Below, one piece after another: positions 1-11,150 of a stretch of DNA of 64,000 nucleotides (positions are counted from its first letter, which is position 1; every line of letters starts with the position of its first letter). This stretch comes from Dichetophora obliterata (taxonomy: Eukaryota > Arthropoda > Insecta > Diptera > Sciomyzidae): positions 73,800,136 to 73,864,135 of the forward strand of contig OY986438.1 in assembly GCA_963920525.1 (NCBI GenBank), read 5' to 3'. Made by a program: the position numbers and the translations under genes. The notes beneath the pieces are model-generated. The model ran no database searches and had not been told where the DNA came from. It was given only the letters and a program-made list of their open reading frames with translations.

Positions 1-400
1 GTCTTAATAAAATGACACATTAATTAGGTTTTCCAGGTACTCCTTTGCACTTTGAGCAGAACACCTCACTATCACTATTTGTTTTTTCCAGGAATGAATA
101 TTTTTTAAGTTGATTGCACACACTTTCGGTTCGACATTGCGACAGGTTTAAAAAATGAGTTGCACAGACATTTTTAACAGTGTCGCAAAAAACGGAAAAG
201 TGTATTCAGGGAAACTTTTGATTTATTTCTAAAAAGTATGGATAATAAACAAAGTGGCCTAAATTGGAAACGTGGGAGAAAATATAAAAAAAAAACAGGA
301 CAAAATAATAAAAAGCTGGATTCTGAGCCCGTTACACAGGACGCAGGACTTTGATCGAAAAAACAAGACTGTCCTGCGAAATACAGGACGGATGGGAGCG
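1..400. other. AT-rich spacer, nothing recognised
   Basis: No open frame of useful length, no tandem repeat and no RNA-like motif was recognised here. It may be the 5' flank or a decayed part of the LINE fragment that follows. Confidence 0.4.
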
Positions 401-745
401 TTAAGTATACCTAGTAAGTCTTATTGGGTCGTTGAAGGAAATCATACTTGAAATATATTCGCTGTCAATCGAACCATTAATAACATCGAAAGTAAAACAT
501 GATCCCATTAATGCTCTTCTTGATGATAACGGCACCAAGTTTAAAAGGATGAGTCTATATTCATATGATGGAAGTCTATAATAATCACGGGGGCTATACA
601 TATCTCTCAGCGTAAGAATATAGCAAGAATTGTTTTTGAATAGATTTAATTCTTTCGGTATGAGCATCAAAAAATGGATTCCAAATTATGCAGGCATATT
701 CAAGTATTGGGCGCCCTAATGCACAGTACAAGGATGTAGTGATCC
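401..745 (-). pseudogene. LINE reverse transcriptase C-terminal fragment (Jockey/CR1 type)
   Basis: The minus-strand frame carries the region after the RT palm of a non-LTR retrotransposon. It reads LEYACIIWNP, then a LPSYEYRL block, a run of basic residues (SSRRA), and ends in a GSIDSEYISSMISF stretch. This order is characteristic of the C-terminal tail of Jockey/CR1 ORF2. Upstream RT motifs are absent, so only the last ~110 codons survive. It most likely is a 5'-truncated insertion ending near position 401. The family assignment rests on remembered motif order, not an alignment. Confidence 0.65.
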
Positions 746-914
746 AAATTTAATTGCTTTTTGAAGCGAAGCTTTTTACGCCTCGTTTTGTGATTTGCTT
801 GAGTGAAAAATCTGAAAAACGACACTTTTTTTCATACACCTTTTTCTTAGAATTGTTGTTGCTTTTTGTGTCGATTGTAACAAGAGAATATAAAATTAAT
901 AAAAATAGTTATTT

Positions 915-990
915 CTTTGTTAGCAATGAGAATTGAACTCGTACCCTTTCGATTGATAGTCCTATACACTACCAACTGATCCAAAATCCT
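915..990 (-). repeat. tRNA-related SINE-like sequence
   Basis: Read on the minus strand, positions 982-972 give an A-box match (GGATCAGTTGG) and positions 940-930 a B-box match (GAGTTCAATTC). They are separated by about 31 nt, as in tRNA genes and tRNA-derived SINEs. I could not fold a clean acceptor stem around them, so a functional tRNA is unlikely. The promoter-like head of a SINE is the better reading. Confidence 0.45.
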
Positions 991-3086
991 CCGTTGACTA
1001 TAAGAGTTTATTTAATATTAAGTATTAACTGAAGCTATGTTGCATAAATGCACAGAGGTATAATAACCACAGGTCTCAAAACAATCCACCTCACAATTGG
1101 AACTTAAGTATAGTTCCTGAGTATCAGGTGGAATTTTTTGGCAATAAAATCTAGCTCTGCCAGCGTTAACTCGTTGCTCTGTTGACGCTACCTCTGAGTG
1201 ACGATATGTAGACAAAGGAAAGAAGAACACGCAACAGTGCAATCGCCTATAAGCGTTTGATAAAGCGAGAAAGAAATATTGCCGCTTCTTTTTTCTTAAT
1301 TTAAAATTATATGAATGAAATTCAATTGAATTGTAGATGTAGCTGAAATAAAATAAATTTGGAAGTTTCCATATTTTTCATATTTTTTTTTTGTTTGCTT
1401 TGTTTGGGCTCTGAGGAAAGTCTTATGACTGATTTCAACATCATGATACTAGGCAAACAGAAAACATAGAAATAAGTTTCAGCTTATTTTGAAACTTCGA
1501 TTTCTTTCATCCCCTCTTATGCCAGCAAAGAAAATTACATGTGACAAAGGGAGCATGGAATAGGTTTGTTTTGTTTAAGTTGTTGTTTTTTTTCCAAATA
1601 GAGTTTCAAAGCGATCGCAGTATTTGTTTTTGTTCTTGCTAGATTTGGCAGATAGGAAAAAAAATGAATGAAATGAAGCAAGGTCATTGTTTGCACTTGC
1701 CAAAATGATATTTGTTTTAGATGCAGACATTTTCCTGATTTTTATTTACATTTATTTAGCTCGTATTTTATTTTGACAAATTTAAATTAATTTATTATTC
1801 AATTTAAATTAGTACACTTTACCAATTAATACTTTTTAGCTACTTTTATATTTATTTTGTTTTTACAATTATTTTTATTTATTTTTTATTTATTTTTATT
1901 ATTATACTGATATTATTTTTTGCCCTATGACCTTATAAATGAATATGAAAGAGTAGAGAAAATAGAAATTTTAAAAAATTTACAACAAAAGCAACTTTTA
2001 CCCTATTTTTTAGCAAAAATTTAATATTTTAGAAATTTTTTGAAAACAGTATAAAATATTCTATTGCCATGGTGAGGCAATGGTAAATCTTTTGTCATTT
2101 CTACAAATTCACTTGATCGAACACTTTCAGATAAAAAAAAATTGTTGAAAATCGATTTAAAAATGGCGATTAAAAATTAGCAATGTTTGCCTGCTAAGAC
2201 AAAACTTTAAATATCAATCGGTTTTTTCTCATTCTGAGGGTTAAGAAAAGGCTTTATACTGATAAAATCTATAGTTTTCGAGATATCGCAATAACTTTGA
2301 TATAATAATAATGGACATTTTTTATTTGTTTTTTACCCTTACAATATATTTTCGGAAAAGCTTTCGTTTACCGTTATTTTTATAAACCAACAACTTTTTA
2401 TACAAATTCGTTGTACTAAGAAAATCTCTATTTTTCGAGATATAGCAAAAAGTTTGATGACATAATAACGGAATTTTTTCAAAATTTAGGAATAATACAT
2501 ACACTGAGGCAAATATGTGTTGAACTCAAAAAAAATACAGCTTGAAACAATTTAATTTAAGTAATGCATAAATGTTTTTTAAGTTAAATTTAAAAAAAAA
2601 ATTTTGTTTTTAAAACAATGTTTTTAAATATTCCTTTATTGTAAAAATTTTAAAATTAAAAAATTTATTTAAAAATAATTTAAAACAAAAACTTTAATAT
2701 TGGAAACAAATATATTAAAAGGTTATTTTAAAATATTGTTCTCATATAAAAATCAATTGAATTAAAACGTTTTTTGCGATGCCATTTTTTAATTTTATTG
2801 CGTTTTCTTACCTCTTACTTACAGTATGTTGCCAAATTTATAGGGATAACCATTAAAATGTGAATTTATGATTATTTTATTTAATCCAAAAATTACTCAA
2901 AAGTTCGTTTTGTTGTTAAAATAATAAAAACTAAAAATTGCATTTTTAACAAGCTTTCCTATGACATGGCATTTACTAGCAAAAGTTGTTCTGATTAAAC
3001 GAAAATTTTTTACCTTTTCTGTTATAAAAAAAAAACAACGCCACCTCATGAAGTTAATTTTCTTCAAAATGTTTTAATAAATTTTA

Positions 3087-3543
3087 CAGAAAGGTCAAGT
3101 TTTCCTAACTCGAATTTTTCTTCAACTCGAATCGAAATCTCTTTCGTATAAGGAGGACTTTCATGCATATTCATCTCCATAACTCGAATTTCTCTTACTT
3201 ACATGCATTCAAAAATTTGCATGGCATCTTTGTGAGCTTGCGTCGAAAGATGTAAAAGTTATTGTATCTTGTTGGTATATGTTTTTTGTAAGTAAAGTTT
3301 TTTTTTTAATTTGCAAGGTAAGTGTGGCTCATTTAACAGTATTGAAGAACAGTATTAACGACTATATGAAAGTTATAAATCTGATGATGATGAAGTTGAA
3401 GATATTCCATAACCAACCATTTTCGAAAGAAATAACTTCCCAGACACATTTACAAAAAAATTTTTTATTCTGTAACTCGAATTTTCCATAACTTGAAGTT
3501 AAATTCTGGTTCCTCTACACTTCGAGTTAGGGAAGTTTCAGTG
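3087..3543. mobile_element. Tc1/pogo-type MITE inside the palindrome left arm
   Basis: The ends are imperfect inverted repeats. The left begins CAGAAAGGTCAAG and runs into CCTAACTCGAA. The right, read inward, begins CACTGAAACTTCCCTAACTC. A TA dinucleotide flanks each end (3085-3086 and 3544-3545). The ACTCGAA word recurs several times inside. The right arm of the palindrome keeps only its outer part (about 3917-4072), so the MITE was present before the arms were duplicated or converted and was later partly deleted on the right. Confidence 0.6.
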
Positions 3544-3741
3544 TACCAATGCAATCTTGTGAATTTATAAAGAAAATTCATTTTAACTAAATGAAAGGTT
3601 GATTAATTAATTTAACGATGAATTACATTTTAAAGGCTGTCTTTATTAAATTGGCAACCCACTTTACTTACCTGTTATGAAACTTATAACCCTAGCTGTG
3701 ATGTTTTTCTAATTGTTCTTATTATTAAATATAATATATTA

Positions 3742-3851
3742 CTAACTAAAATAAAAACTTATGTAATATAATATCCTACAAGCTTAAATGAAAACTTATT
3801 CTATAATATAATATCTTACAAACTAAATGAAATCTTATTATGTAATAATGT
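3742..3851. repeat. ~40 bp tandem repeat in the palindrome loop
   Basis: About 2.7 units of a 38-40 bp AT-rich word. Each unit has a TAAA(A/T)GAAAA-CTTAT core followed by TAATATAATATC. It lies at the apex of the palindrome, so it would be the loop of any cruciform. Confidence 0.6.
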
Positions 3852-6091
3852 GAATTCATCGTTAAATTAATTAATCAACCTTTCATTTAGTTAAAATGAA
3901 TTTTCTTTATTCTATTTCTTTTCACAAAGATGCCATGCAAATTTTTGAATGCATTTAAGTAAGAGAAATTCGAGTTATGGAGATGAATATGCATGAAAGT
4001 CCTCCTAATACGAAAGAGATTTCGATTCGAGTTGAAGAAAAATTCGAGTTAGGAAAACTTGACCATTCTGTAAAATTTATTAAAACATTTTGAAGAAAAT
4101 TAACTTCATGAGGTGGCGTTGTTTTTTTTTATAACAGAAAAGGTAAAAAATTTTCGTTTAATCAGAACAACTTTTGCTAGTAAATGCCATGTCATAGGAA
4201 AGCTTGTTAAAAATGCAATTTTTAGTTTTTATTATTTTAACAACAAAACGAACTTTTGAGTAATTTTTGGATTAAATAAAATAATCATAAATTCACATTT
4301 TAATGGTTGTCCCTATAAATTTGGCAACATACTGTAAGTAAGAGGTAAGAAAACGCGATAAAATTAAAAAATGGCATCGCAAACAACGTTTTAATTCAAT
4401 TGATTTTTATATAACCTTTTAATATATTTGTTTCCAATATTAAAGTTTTTGTTTTAAATTATTTTTAAATAAATTTTTTTAATTTTAAAATTTTTACAAT
4501 AAAGGAATATTTAAAAACATTGTTTTAAAAACAAAATTTTTTTTTTAAATTTAACTTAAAAAACATTTATGCATTACTTAAATTAAATTGTTTCAAGCTG
4601 TATTTTTTTTTTGAGTTCAACACATATTTGCCTCAGTGTATGTATTATTCCTAAATTTTGAAAAAATTCCGTTATTATGTCATCAAACTTTTTGCTATAT
4701 CTCGAAAAATAGAGATTTTCTTAGTACAACGAATTTGTATAAAAAGTTGTTGGTTTATAAAAATAACGGTAAACGAAAGCTTTTCCGAAAATATATTGTA
4801 AGGGTAAAAAACAAATAAAAAATGTCCGTTATTATTATATCAAAGTTATTGCGATATCTCGAAAACTATAGATTTTATCAGTATAAAGCATTTTCTTAAC
4901 CCTCAGAATGAGAAAAAACCGATTGATATTTAAAGTTTTGTCTTAGCAGGCAAACATTGCTAATTTTTAATCACCATTTTTAAATCGATTTTCAACAATT
5001 TTTTTTTATCTGAAAGTGTTCGATCAAGTGAATTTGTAGAAATGACAAAAGATTTACCATTGCCTCACCATGGCAATAGAATATTTTACACTGTTTTCAA
5101 AAAATTTCTAAAATATTAAATTTTTGCTAAAAAATAGGGTAAAAGTTGCTTTTGTTGTAAATTTTTTAAAATTTCTATTTTCTCTACTCTTTCATATTCA
5201 TTTATAAGGTCATAGGGCAAAAAATAATATCAGTGTAATAATAAAAATAAATAAAAAATAAAAAAAAATAATTGTAAAAACAAAATAAATATAAAAGTAG
5301 CTAAAAAGTATTAATTGGTAAAGTGTACTAATTTAAATTGAATAATAAATTAATTTAAATTTGTCAAAATAAAATACGAGCTAAATAAATGTAAATAAAA
5401 ATCAGGAAAATGTCTGCATCTAAAACAAATATCATTTTGGCAAGTGCAAACAATGACCTTGCTTCATTTCATTAATTTTTTTCCTATCTGCCAAATCTAG
5501 CAAGAACAAAAACAAATACTGCGATCGCTTTGAAACTCTATTTGAAAAAAAAAAACAACAACTTAAACAAAACAAACCTATTCTATGCTCCCTTTGTCAC
5601 ATGCAATTTTCATTGCTGGCATAAGAGGGGATGAAAGAAATCGAAGTTTCAAAATAAGCTGAAACTTATTTCTATGTTTTCTGTTTGCCTAGTATCATGA
5701 TGTTGAAATCAGGCATAAGACTTTCCTCAGAGCCCAAACAAAGCAAACAAAAAAAAAAATATGAAAAATATGGAAACTTCCAAATTTATTTTATTTCAGC
5801 TACATCTACAATTCAATTGAATTTCATTCATATAATTTTAAATTAAGAAAAAAGAAGCGGCAATATTTCTTTCTCGCTTTATCAAACGCTTATAGGCGAT
5901 TGCACTGTTGCGTGTTATTCTTTCCTTTGTCTACATATCGTCACTCAGAGGTAGCGTCAACAGAGCAACGAGTTAACGCTGGCAAAGCTAGATTTCATTG
6001 CCAAAAAATTCCACCTGATACTCAGGAACTATACTTAAGTTCCAAATGTGAGATGGATTGTTTTGAGACCTCTGGTTATTATACCTCTGTG

Positions 6092-6476
6092 ACCTCTGTG
6101 AAAAAATATAACAAAACAAATGTTGATTCTACTTACCACCATTGTCGTTAACATCGCTAAGTACGTGTTTTCTTTTGCTGATGAGAAAAGTCTGTTCCCG
6201 AACTAACTTCAAGAACTGCTGGAACTTAATGCCCCTATTATGTACGTATTATGTATGCGATGGTATGCGATGTTGACTCGCTTCAACTACATTTTTTCCA
6301 TATAACGTATTGCATATATTTTAATTGAACCATGTAGTTTGCTACCATCTATTAAGAATTTTCAAACGACGCAGTTCAACTGAAATGTATGTAATAAGTT
6401 ATACGAAAAAAAATTAGTTAAATCTAGTCAACTTAAGTTGAGTTGTAATACATAATAGGGGCCTAAATTTTATGAA
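6092..6476. other. spacer between palindrome and Helentron fragment
   Basis: No gene was recognised. The stretch is AT-rich with repeated TATG-containing words around 6240-6270. It could be part of the decayed 5' portion of the following Helentron-like element. Confidence 0.35.
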
Positions 6477-7325
6477 TTGACACAAGTTATGCGGCAAAGT
6501 AATAAACAGTTCTCGTCATTGCTGACGAAGATTGGTGATGGTAAAAAACTTGAGCAAAACGAGCTACATTTAATAGAGAGTCGATTTTTTACGAAAGAAA
6601 CTGCCAGCCGCCTGTGTCCAAATGGAATAAGGTTATTTTTTAGTAATGCTTTGGTATATTTATTTAATAATTCTATCTTACGCGCAATAGAACGCAATAA
6701 AAATAATTATCAATTACAAGCATTTAAACAAAAATTGCATAATTTCAAAGTCATCGATACAGGTGGTTTACCTTCTGAAGTTTTTTTTGCCATCTTATTG
6801 ATTATCTAATTGATAATCTAATAACAAAAAATATTAATGTTGGAAAACTCTATAGTTTGGCAAATGGGGCTATTGGTAAACTAGTGCACATTGAAATTGA
6901 CCAGAATGACCAGGTTAAAAACGTTTGGCTGGAATTCGATGAGTCTAAAATTGGTCAGAAAACAAGAATGAAAGCTTCTGCTGACGCTCAATCGATTCAA
7001 GTTGGAAGAAGAGCTGTGCCAATACTACGAAAAAACAGTAGCATACCTCTTAATAAAAATAAAACAATCACAGTTACAAGAAATCATTTTCCAATAATTC
7101 CTGCAATAGCTGTAACTATTCATAAGTCACAGGGTGAATCATTCGCAGATTGTTTACGAATATGACAAAAAGCACTCCTTGTAATTATTCTACATCGCTT
7201 TGTCTCGTGTTACTAGTATTGACGGACTTTTTATCACAACCTCTGATGTCAACCCTCAACAATTTATATTTCATCATGAAAGGCGAAATAATTTTTCTAA
7301 TGTAGATTTAATTCGAGAATTTTAA
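6477..7325 (+). pseudogene. Helitron/Helentron Pif1-type helicase C-terminal fragment
   Basis: This is the C-terminal part of the Rep-helicase of a rolling-circle transposon. Seen directly: a LCPNGIRLFFSNALV block (6477-6809, first frame), a TGGLPSEV motif, then after a frameshift a LANGAIGKL block and a TIHKSQGESF motif near 7120, and finally ALSRVTSIDGLFITT (7197 onward) ending at a stop at 7323-7325. This order matches the Pif1-like helicase of Helitrons. The Rep nuclease and helicase motifs I-III are missing, and at least two frameshifts break the frame. It is a non-functional 5'-truncated copy. An EEP-type endonuclease frame follows within 50 bp, which points to the Helentron (Helitron2) group. 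Confidence 0.8.
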
Positions 7326-7373
7326 AGATTATCTCTTAACAAATTAGAAACTAAATATATTGCTATAAAAAAT

Positions 7374-8101
7374 TTGATAGGGAGCAAACAGTTCTATTCT
7401 GTAATGACTGTAAATTGTCAGAGTCTCAATGCGCATTCTCAAGATCTTATCGATTCTATAACTCAAATAAGTGACATTATATTGCTATCAGAAAAAAAAT
7501 GCAAAATGATGAAAGTATCGATATCACTAATTTCGCTTGTATATCTCAATTTCAGAGAAATAGTTGTCGTTCTGGAGGAGTTGTAATTTATCGTAATTAT
7601 GATAAAGATAAGTACAATATGTCAATATATTTAAACAGACTTCAGCTACAAAATTTTTCCGCTGATATTTCAAAAATTGGAGAAGTATGTTCTGCAGAAA
7701 TGATAGGTCCTAATGAGCAACATATTTTGATGATTTCGATTTACATTTCACCTCAGAATACGACCGAAAAAAACAAAATCGATAACATAATAAAATTTAT
7801 TCACAGATCTCTTTTATGTTATACACGAGCAGGTTCCATTGCACTGGATGAAAACTATCACAAATTGTCAATTGTTTTTGGTGGAGATTTTAATTGCAAT
7901 TTTAGACATGAATCTTCAAAGGCATTTAAACAATTCCTTTTTGATAAATTTAATTTACAAATAATAAGCGATCCAAATATTTGTACAACACGATTAGGAA
8001 CAACTATTGATTCAGTATTTTCTAGATATATTGCCGACATAACATCCGTTTGCTATTTCAGTTATCATAAACCCCTAAATTTCATTAACAAAATTCGATA
8101 A
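7374..8101 (+). pseudogene. Helentron-associated EEP endonuclease, broken
   Basis: This is an endonuclease/exonuclease/phosphatase (APE-like) domain split over two frames. The first frame (7374-7586) carries VNCQSLNAHSQDLIDSI and IILLSE, the usual EEP N-terminus. The second (7499-8101) carries a GGVVIYRN motif, a MISIYISPQN strand and the catalytic-region motif GGDFNCNF near 7880. The C-terminal catalytic histidine region is only weakly visible (FSYHKPL near 8065). In Helentrons this domain lies just after the helicase. Here the helicase frame ends in a stop 48 bp upstream, so the two could have been separate ORFs or the fusion is broken. A non-LTR EN domain is the alternative, but no RT follows. 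Confidence 0.7.
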
Positions 8102-8225
8102 TAATTGAAAACATTTACAAAAATAATTCAAAATGGATGTAATATGTAATAAAATAAAATAATAATGATATGTAATAAAATTTACTGGTGTGATTATAAC
8201 TTGTGTTTTTTTAATTAATTTGATG

Positions 8226-8715
8226 TTATTTTAAATTTTTGAATTTAAAAATTATTTTATTATAAAAAACTAATAAATTAACAAATCTATTAAACTGTGA
8301 AAAAGCTTCGCTCCTCTGCTGTTTTCTGGCTCTGGACAAAACTTTGTCTAAACGAAGATTGAAGAGCATTTTATAATCCACGACAACTCCAAGATCAACT
8401 ATATGATCCACTCTTTTGAGCTCGGTACAATTGAGGTGGTAGGTATGTTTTGTGACGTTATTCTTACGAGAGAATCTTATAACATTGCTTTTTTTTTATA
8501 TTTAGGTGTAGTTTGTTTTGGTTACACCATTGCTCCAGAGACAACAGTTTTGACTGTAGGAAACTTACATATTGTTCTGGTTTAATTGCATGGTACATTT
8601 TAGTCAAAAATATGCTCCAGAAACTTGCCCATAACTTCTTTGAGTTGTTACTGCCAAACTTTGACACATTAAAAAAAAGTTTTTTGCATGGTTTCAAATA
8701 TGAGTCATTTATCAA
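8226..8715 (-). pseudogene. LINE reverse transcriptase fragment
   Basis: On the minus strand, 8464-8715 reads a tail of RT domain with LSLEQWCNQNKLHLNIKK, the typical W-x-N-x-L-x-LN-x-KC block after the catalytic YADD motif of Jockey/CR1 LINEs. The next frame (8226-8411) carries VDLGVVVDYKMLF, the conserved LG-V-x-D-x-K-L block. A frameshift separates them, and neither the catalytic core nor the endonuclease is present. Confidence 0.65.
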
Positions 8716-8730
8716 GTAAGTTTTGAAGAA

Positions 8731-8757
8731 GACAACAACAACAACAACAACAACAAA
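8731..8757 (+). repeat. (AAC)n microsatellite
   Basis: Nine or so AAC triplets in tandem, directly at the left end of a small inverted-repeat element. Confidence 0.85.
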
Positions 8758-9386
8758 CTCTATATAGAGTCAATCACATACCAGACTGTTTCAGAAGTCG
8801 CTAAACTTCCATCATCAGTGGTCTTGAGTGATTAATCTATGACCAACCCAGTTTAAGTCTTATATGTTTTGACACTTGTTTGAATAAATTCCTTTGTTGA
8901 GATCGCACGAATTTATTTCTTATCGGCCATTTTAATATGACGTTAAATCAGTGAAGGTTTTTTTAGATCACAAATCTCAAAGCTTCACAAAGTTTGTGTC
9001 TGTTTTTTAGTTGTCTCGTCCTTTTGACTATTATTCTTTGAGTTTCAATGAATTTGTGGAAATGTACCAATGAATTTTGAGAGTTTTTTGCTTCCACTAG
9101 AAAGCTAGTGTTTTACTGAAAACTGGCTATTGACACAACCAGATATTCAATTATGCATGACCTTGACCAAAATCGATTAATTGCATATTTTATTGTAGAT
9201 TATTTAATTAATTTAACATAAACTAAAGTTTTCTTATTTGGTCTGGCTCTACCATGGAAAGTTTATTCTTGATAATTGTGATCTATTCTTTGAATTATTA
9301 CATGATTTTAAATATGAGCTTTTAGATCAAGCAAGCTTTGAAGAATTCTGTCTAGTCTGCTGTGTGATTGACTTTATACAGAGTTT
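8755..9386. mobile_element. small inverted-repeat element (MITE-like)
   Basis: The left end AAACTCTATATAGAGTCAAT continues into CACATACCAGACTG. It is mirrored at the right end, where the complement reads AAACTCTGTATAAAGTCAAT then CACACAGCAGACT. Both ends also run into CAACAACA outside. The ~630 bp body has no coding capacity. A second relation is seen at the edges: the AAATATGAG...AAGTTTTGAAGAA word just outside the left end resembles AAATATGAG...AAGCTTTGAAGAA just inside the right end. Confidence 0.55.
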
Positions 9387-9671
9387 GTTGTTGCCTTAAA
9401 TATTTGTTCACTTTTGTCCGCACCTGCGACACTGCCTGACGCCTCCTTATCAGCGTTACAATCAGAGTGACAAAGCTAATATACCTCATTATGCGTGGGA
9501 TTATAAAAATGCCATAGCTTGTTTTGTTCGAAATATTTTATGTTAAAAATTAATTAAATTAAAAATATTTTAGTCTGTAGTATGGTATGGTAACTATATT
9601 ACTTCACTAATCTTGTTTCTTAACCAATATTTATAATCAAATTTAAATATTATACTATTATATTATTTCAG

Positions 9672-10133
9672 GTCACTCCTCTTTAATAACAACGATGATA
9701 TTTTTTACGTGTTACAAGATGGATCACTATTGCTAATGGATGAATATTCAAATAACTCATATTCAGTTGAACAAAAATATTGTATTGACACAGATAATCT
9801 TTCGGGAATTCTGTATGCAATTGTTTGTATAACTTCAGTCGAAGAACACTTAAATCGAAGTCAAGTTGTAGCAATTGGAATTTTGATGCTGATATCGATT
9901 CCATGTTTGCTAATTGTAAGTTGCTTACATGTTTTGGTGAAAGAGTTGAGGACTGTTCATGGAGTATCATTAAGCTTAATGGCTTTCTGCTTGGCAGTTG
10001 GATTTCTTCTGCATTCTCTTGCACATATTTTAAATATGTCGTCAGCTAGTATTGGCTACACAATCCAGTGGTTTATCTTATCCTATTTCTGTTGGTTTTT
10101 ATGCATATGCTGCAACGTGTTTTTGAATATTTG
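9672..10133 (+). CDS. methuselah-like GPCR, exon with ectodomain end and TM1-TM3
   Basis: Internal exon of a class B secretin-like receptor of the methuselah family. An AG acceptor precedes 9672 and a GTAAGC donor follows 10133. The exon opens in phase with SLLFNNNDDIFYVLQDGSLL; the DGSLL motif, N-x-S/T sites and EQKYCIDTD match the C-terminal methuselah ectodomain. Three hydrophobic spans follow: TM1 around VVAIGILMLISIPCLLIVS, a basic LVKELRTVHG turn, TM2 around LMAFCLAVGFLLHSLAHI, and TM3 around WFILSYFCWFLCICCNVFLNI. The last codon is split (TG|G). The frame is intact with no stops, unlike its transposon neighbours. It acts in the plasma membrane; the ligand is unknown. Which mth-like paralogue it is cannot be decided. 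Confidence 0.88.
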
Positions 10134-10613
10134 GTAAGCTTATTTTGATATATTTCCTTTCTAAAAAATAACATTTCTTTATTACATCAGGCGTAAATTC
10201 CTGAATTAAATTATAACGGATATAGACATAATTTTTTATTGCTATAGAAAAACTCTCTTTAAATACATGATGATTGTAACAACAATCAGTTTGCTTAACC
10301 ATAAAACAATATTATTTACTCGACTCTCTTTTTTTCTCTCTCAATCTGTCTCTCCTTAAGTACCCAGTAGTCCGCGGCATCATTGACGAACTTTACATGA
10401 TGATTTCTTAAAGAAACTTTATGCATGAGCTGGACTAAAAAAATTGCATACAATCGCATAATGCAAAGCAATTAGTCAGTTCCTAGCTCTTTCCACTCTT
10501 TTACAAAAACTTCAATATTTTCATGATTGTTGTAATTCGCCAAATCGTTCACAGGAACAGCTGCACCGCAACAATACAGCGCGTGTGTGTTTTTTCTTGT
10601 CGTTGTTGGTAAA

Positions 10614-10843
10614 CAGTGCCGCCAGATATTTTTTTTCAAAAAACTGCTAAAACGAAAAAAGACAAACTGCATTTTGAACAAAAAAACTGCAGCCCTAATA
10701 AAACAATTTTTTCAGTATTTTTAAAATTTTTATTAGAAAAAAAAGATAGAAATGAATTCATTTAAATACAAAATGGTTACGTAAAATATACATAAAATAA
10801 AACTTTTAGAATTTTTCTGAAAAATGCTATTCTGGCAACACTG
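10614..10843. mobile_element. hAT-type MITE, 230 bp
   Basis: The terminal inverted repeats are CAGTGCCGCCAGATA on the left and CAGTGTTGCCAGAATA read inward from the right. The element is bounded by a perfect 8 bp direct repeat, TTGGTAAA, at 10606-10613 and 10844-10851. The CAGTG-GCCA start and the 8 bp duplication are hAT hallmarks. There is no coding capacity. Confidence 0.88.
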
Positions 10844-10946
10844 TTGGTAAATATATGTTGGTTTATGTTGGTTTCGTTGACAACGGCTTGTTCATCGAAA
10901 TACTTTAATCTGTTTTTTAATGAATTTCTATGTTGGCCTTAATAGT

Positions 10947-11090
10947 CTAAGTCTGCCCGCAGAGTAAACGCCGAAGCTGGCAGGCAGGCCCTGCGAAAAA
11001 ACGAGATAGAAATAAATTTTTTCTCTCTTGTTCACATAGTTTTCCTGTGCCTGTCTGCTTCGGCGCTTACTCTCCGGGCAGCCTTAGGCA
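10947..11090. repeat. GC-rich imperfect hairpin
   Basis: Arms at 10951-10990 and 11048-11083 pair imperfectly around a ~57 nt loop. The shared word is CTGCCCG-AGAGTAA-CGCCGAAGC. It is clearly GC-richer than the surroundings and lies just upstream of a B-box-like motif, so it may be one unit with it. Confidence 0.6.
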
Positions 11091-11150
11091 AGCAGGCTTG
11101 ACTGTCGCTCAGGCGTCCCGAGTTCGAATCGTGTCTGGGCCATAGTCTTA
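11088..11150 (+). repeat. B-box-bearing SINE-like sequence
   Basis: GAGTTCGAATCGTGTC near 11120 is a good match to an RNA polymerase III B box. It follows a GC-rich stretch with a possible A-box-like AGGCAAGCAGG. A full tRNA cloverleaf was not convincing. A SINE head or a decayed tRNA is possible. Confidence 0.35.

Larger units (their letters stand above)
1051..6091. repeat. 5 kb near-perfect palindrome (foldback-like element)
   Basis: The left arm (1051-3630) and right arm (3852-6091) are inverted copies around a ~220 bp loop. Outer ends match as CACAGAGGTATAATAACCA on the left and its complement on the right. A 60-codon frame at 2322-2504 (minus) and 4636-4818 (plus) is identical between arms. 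Inner ends match at 3569-3630 versus 3852-3910. The arms differ by an indel: the left has 3236-3568, which the right lacks at about 3911-3917. No transposase was recognised inside. High arm identity suggests recent formation or arm-to-arm conversion. The extra ACCTCTGTG after the right end may be a duplicated target or slippage. Confidence 0.85.

Noticed and set aside
2322..4818. Identical 60-codon frames in both palindrome arms as a gene
   Set aside because: Identity follows from arm identity; composition is AT-rich and no family or start context supports coding.
1..9671. Upstream exons of the methuselah-like gene
   Set aside because: Looked for signal peptide and ectodomain cysteine motifs on the + strand; all readable frames belong to repeats, so the exons probably lie outside the window.
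11088..11150. Functional tRNA gene
   Set aside because: B box is good, but acceptor and anticodon stems do not pair convincingly.
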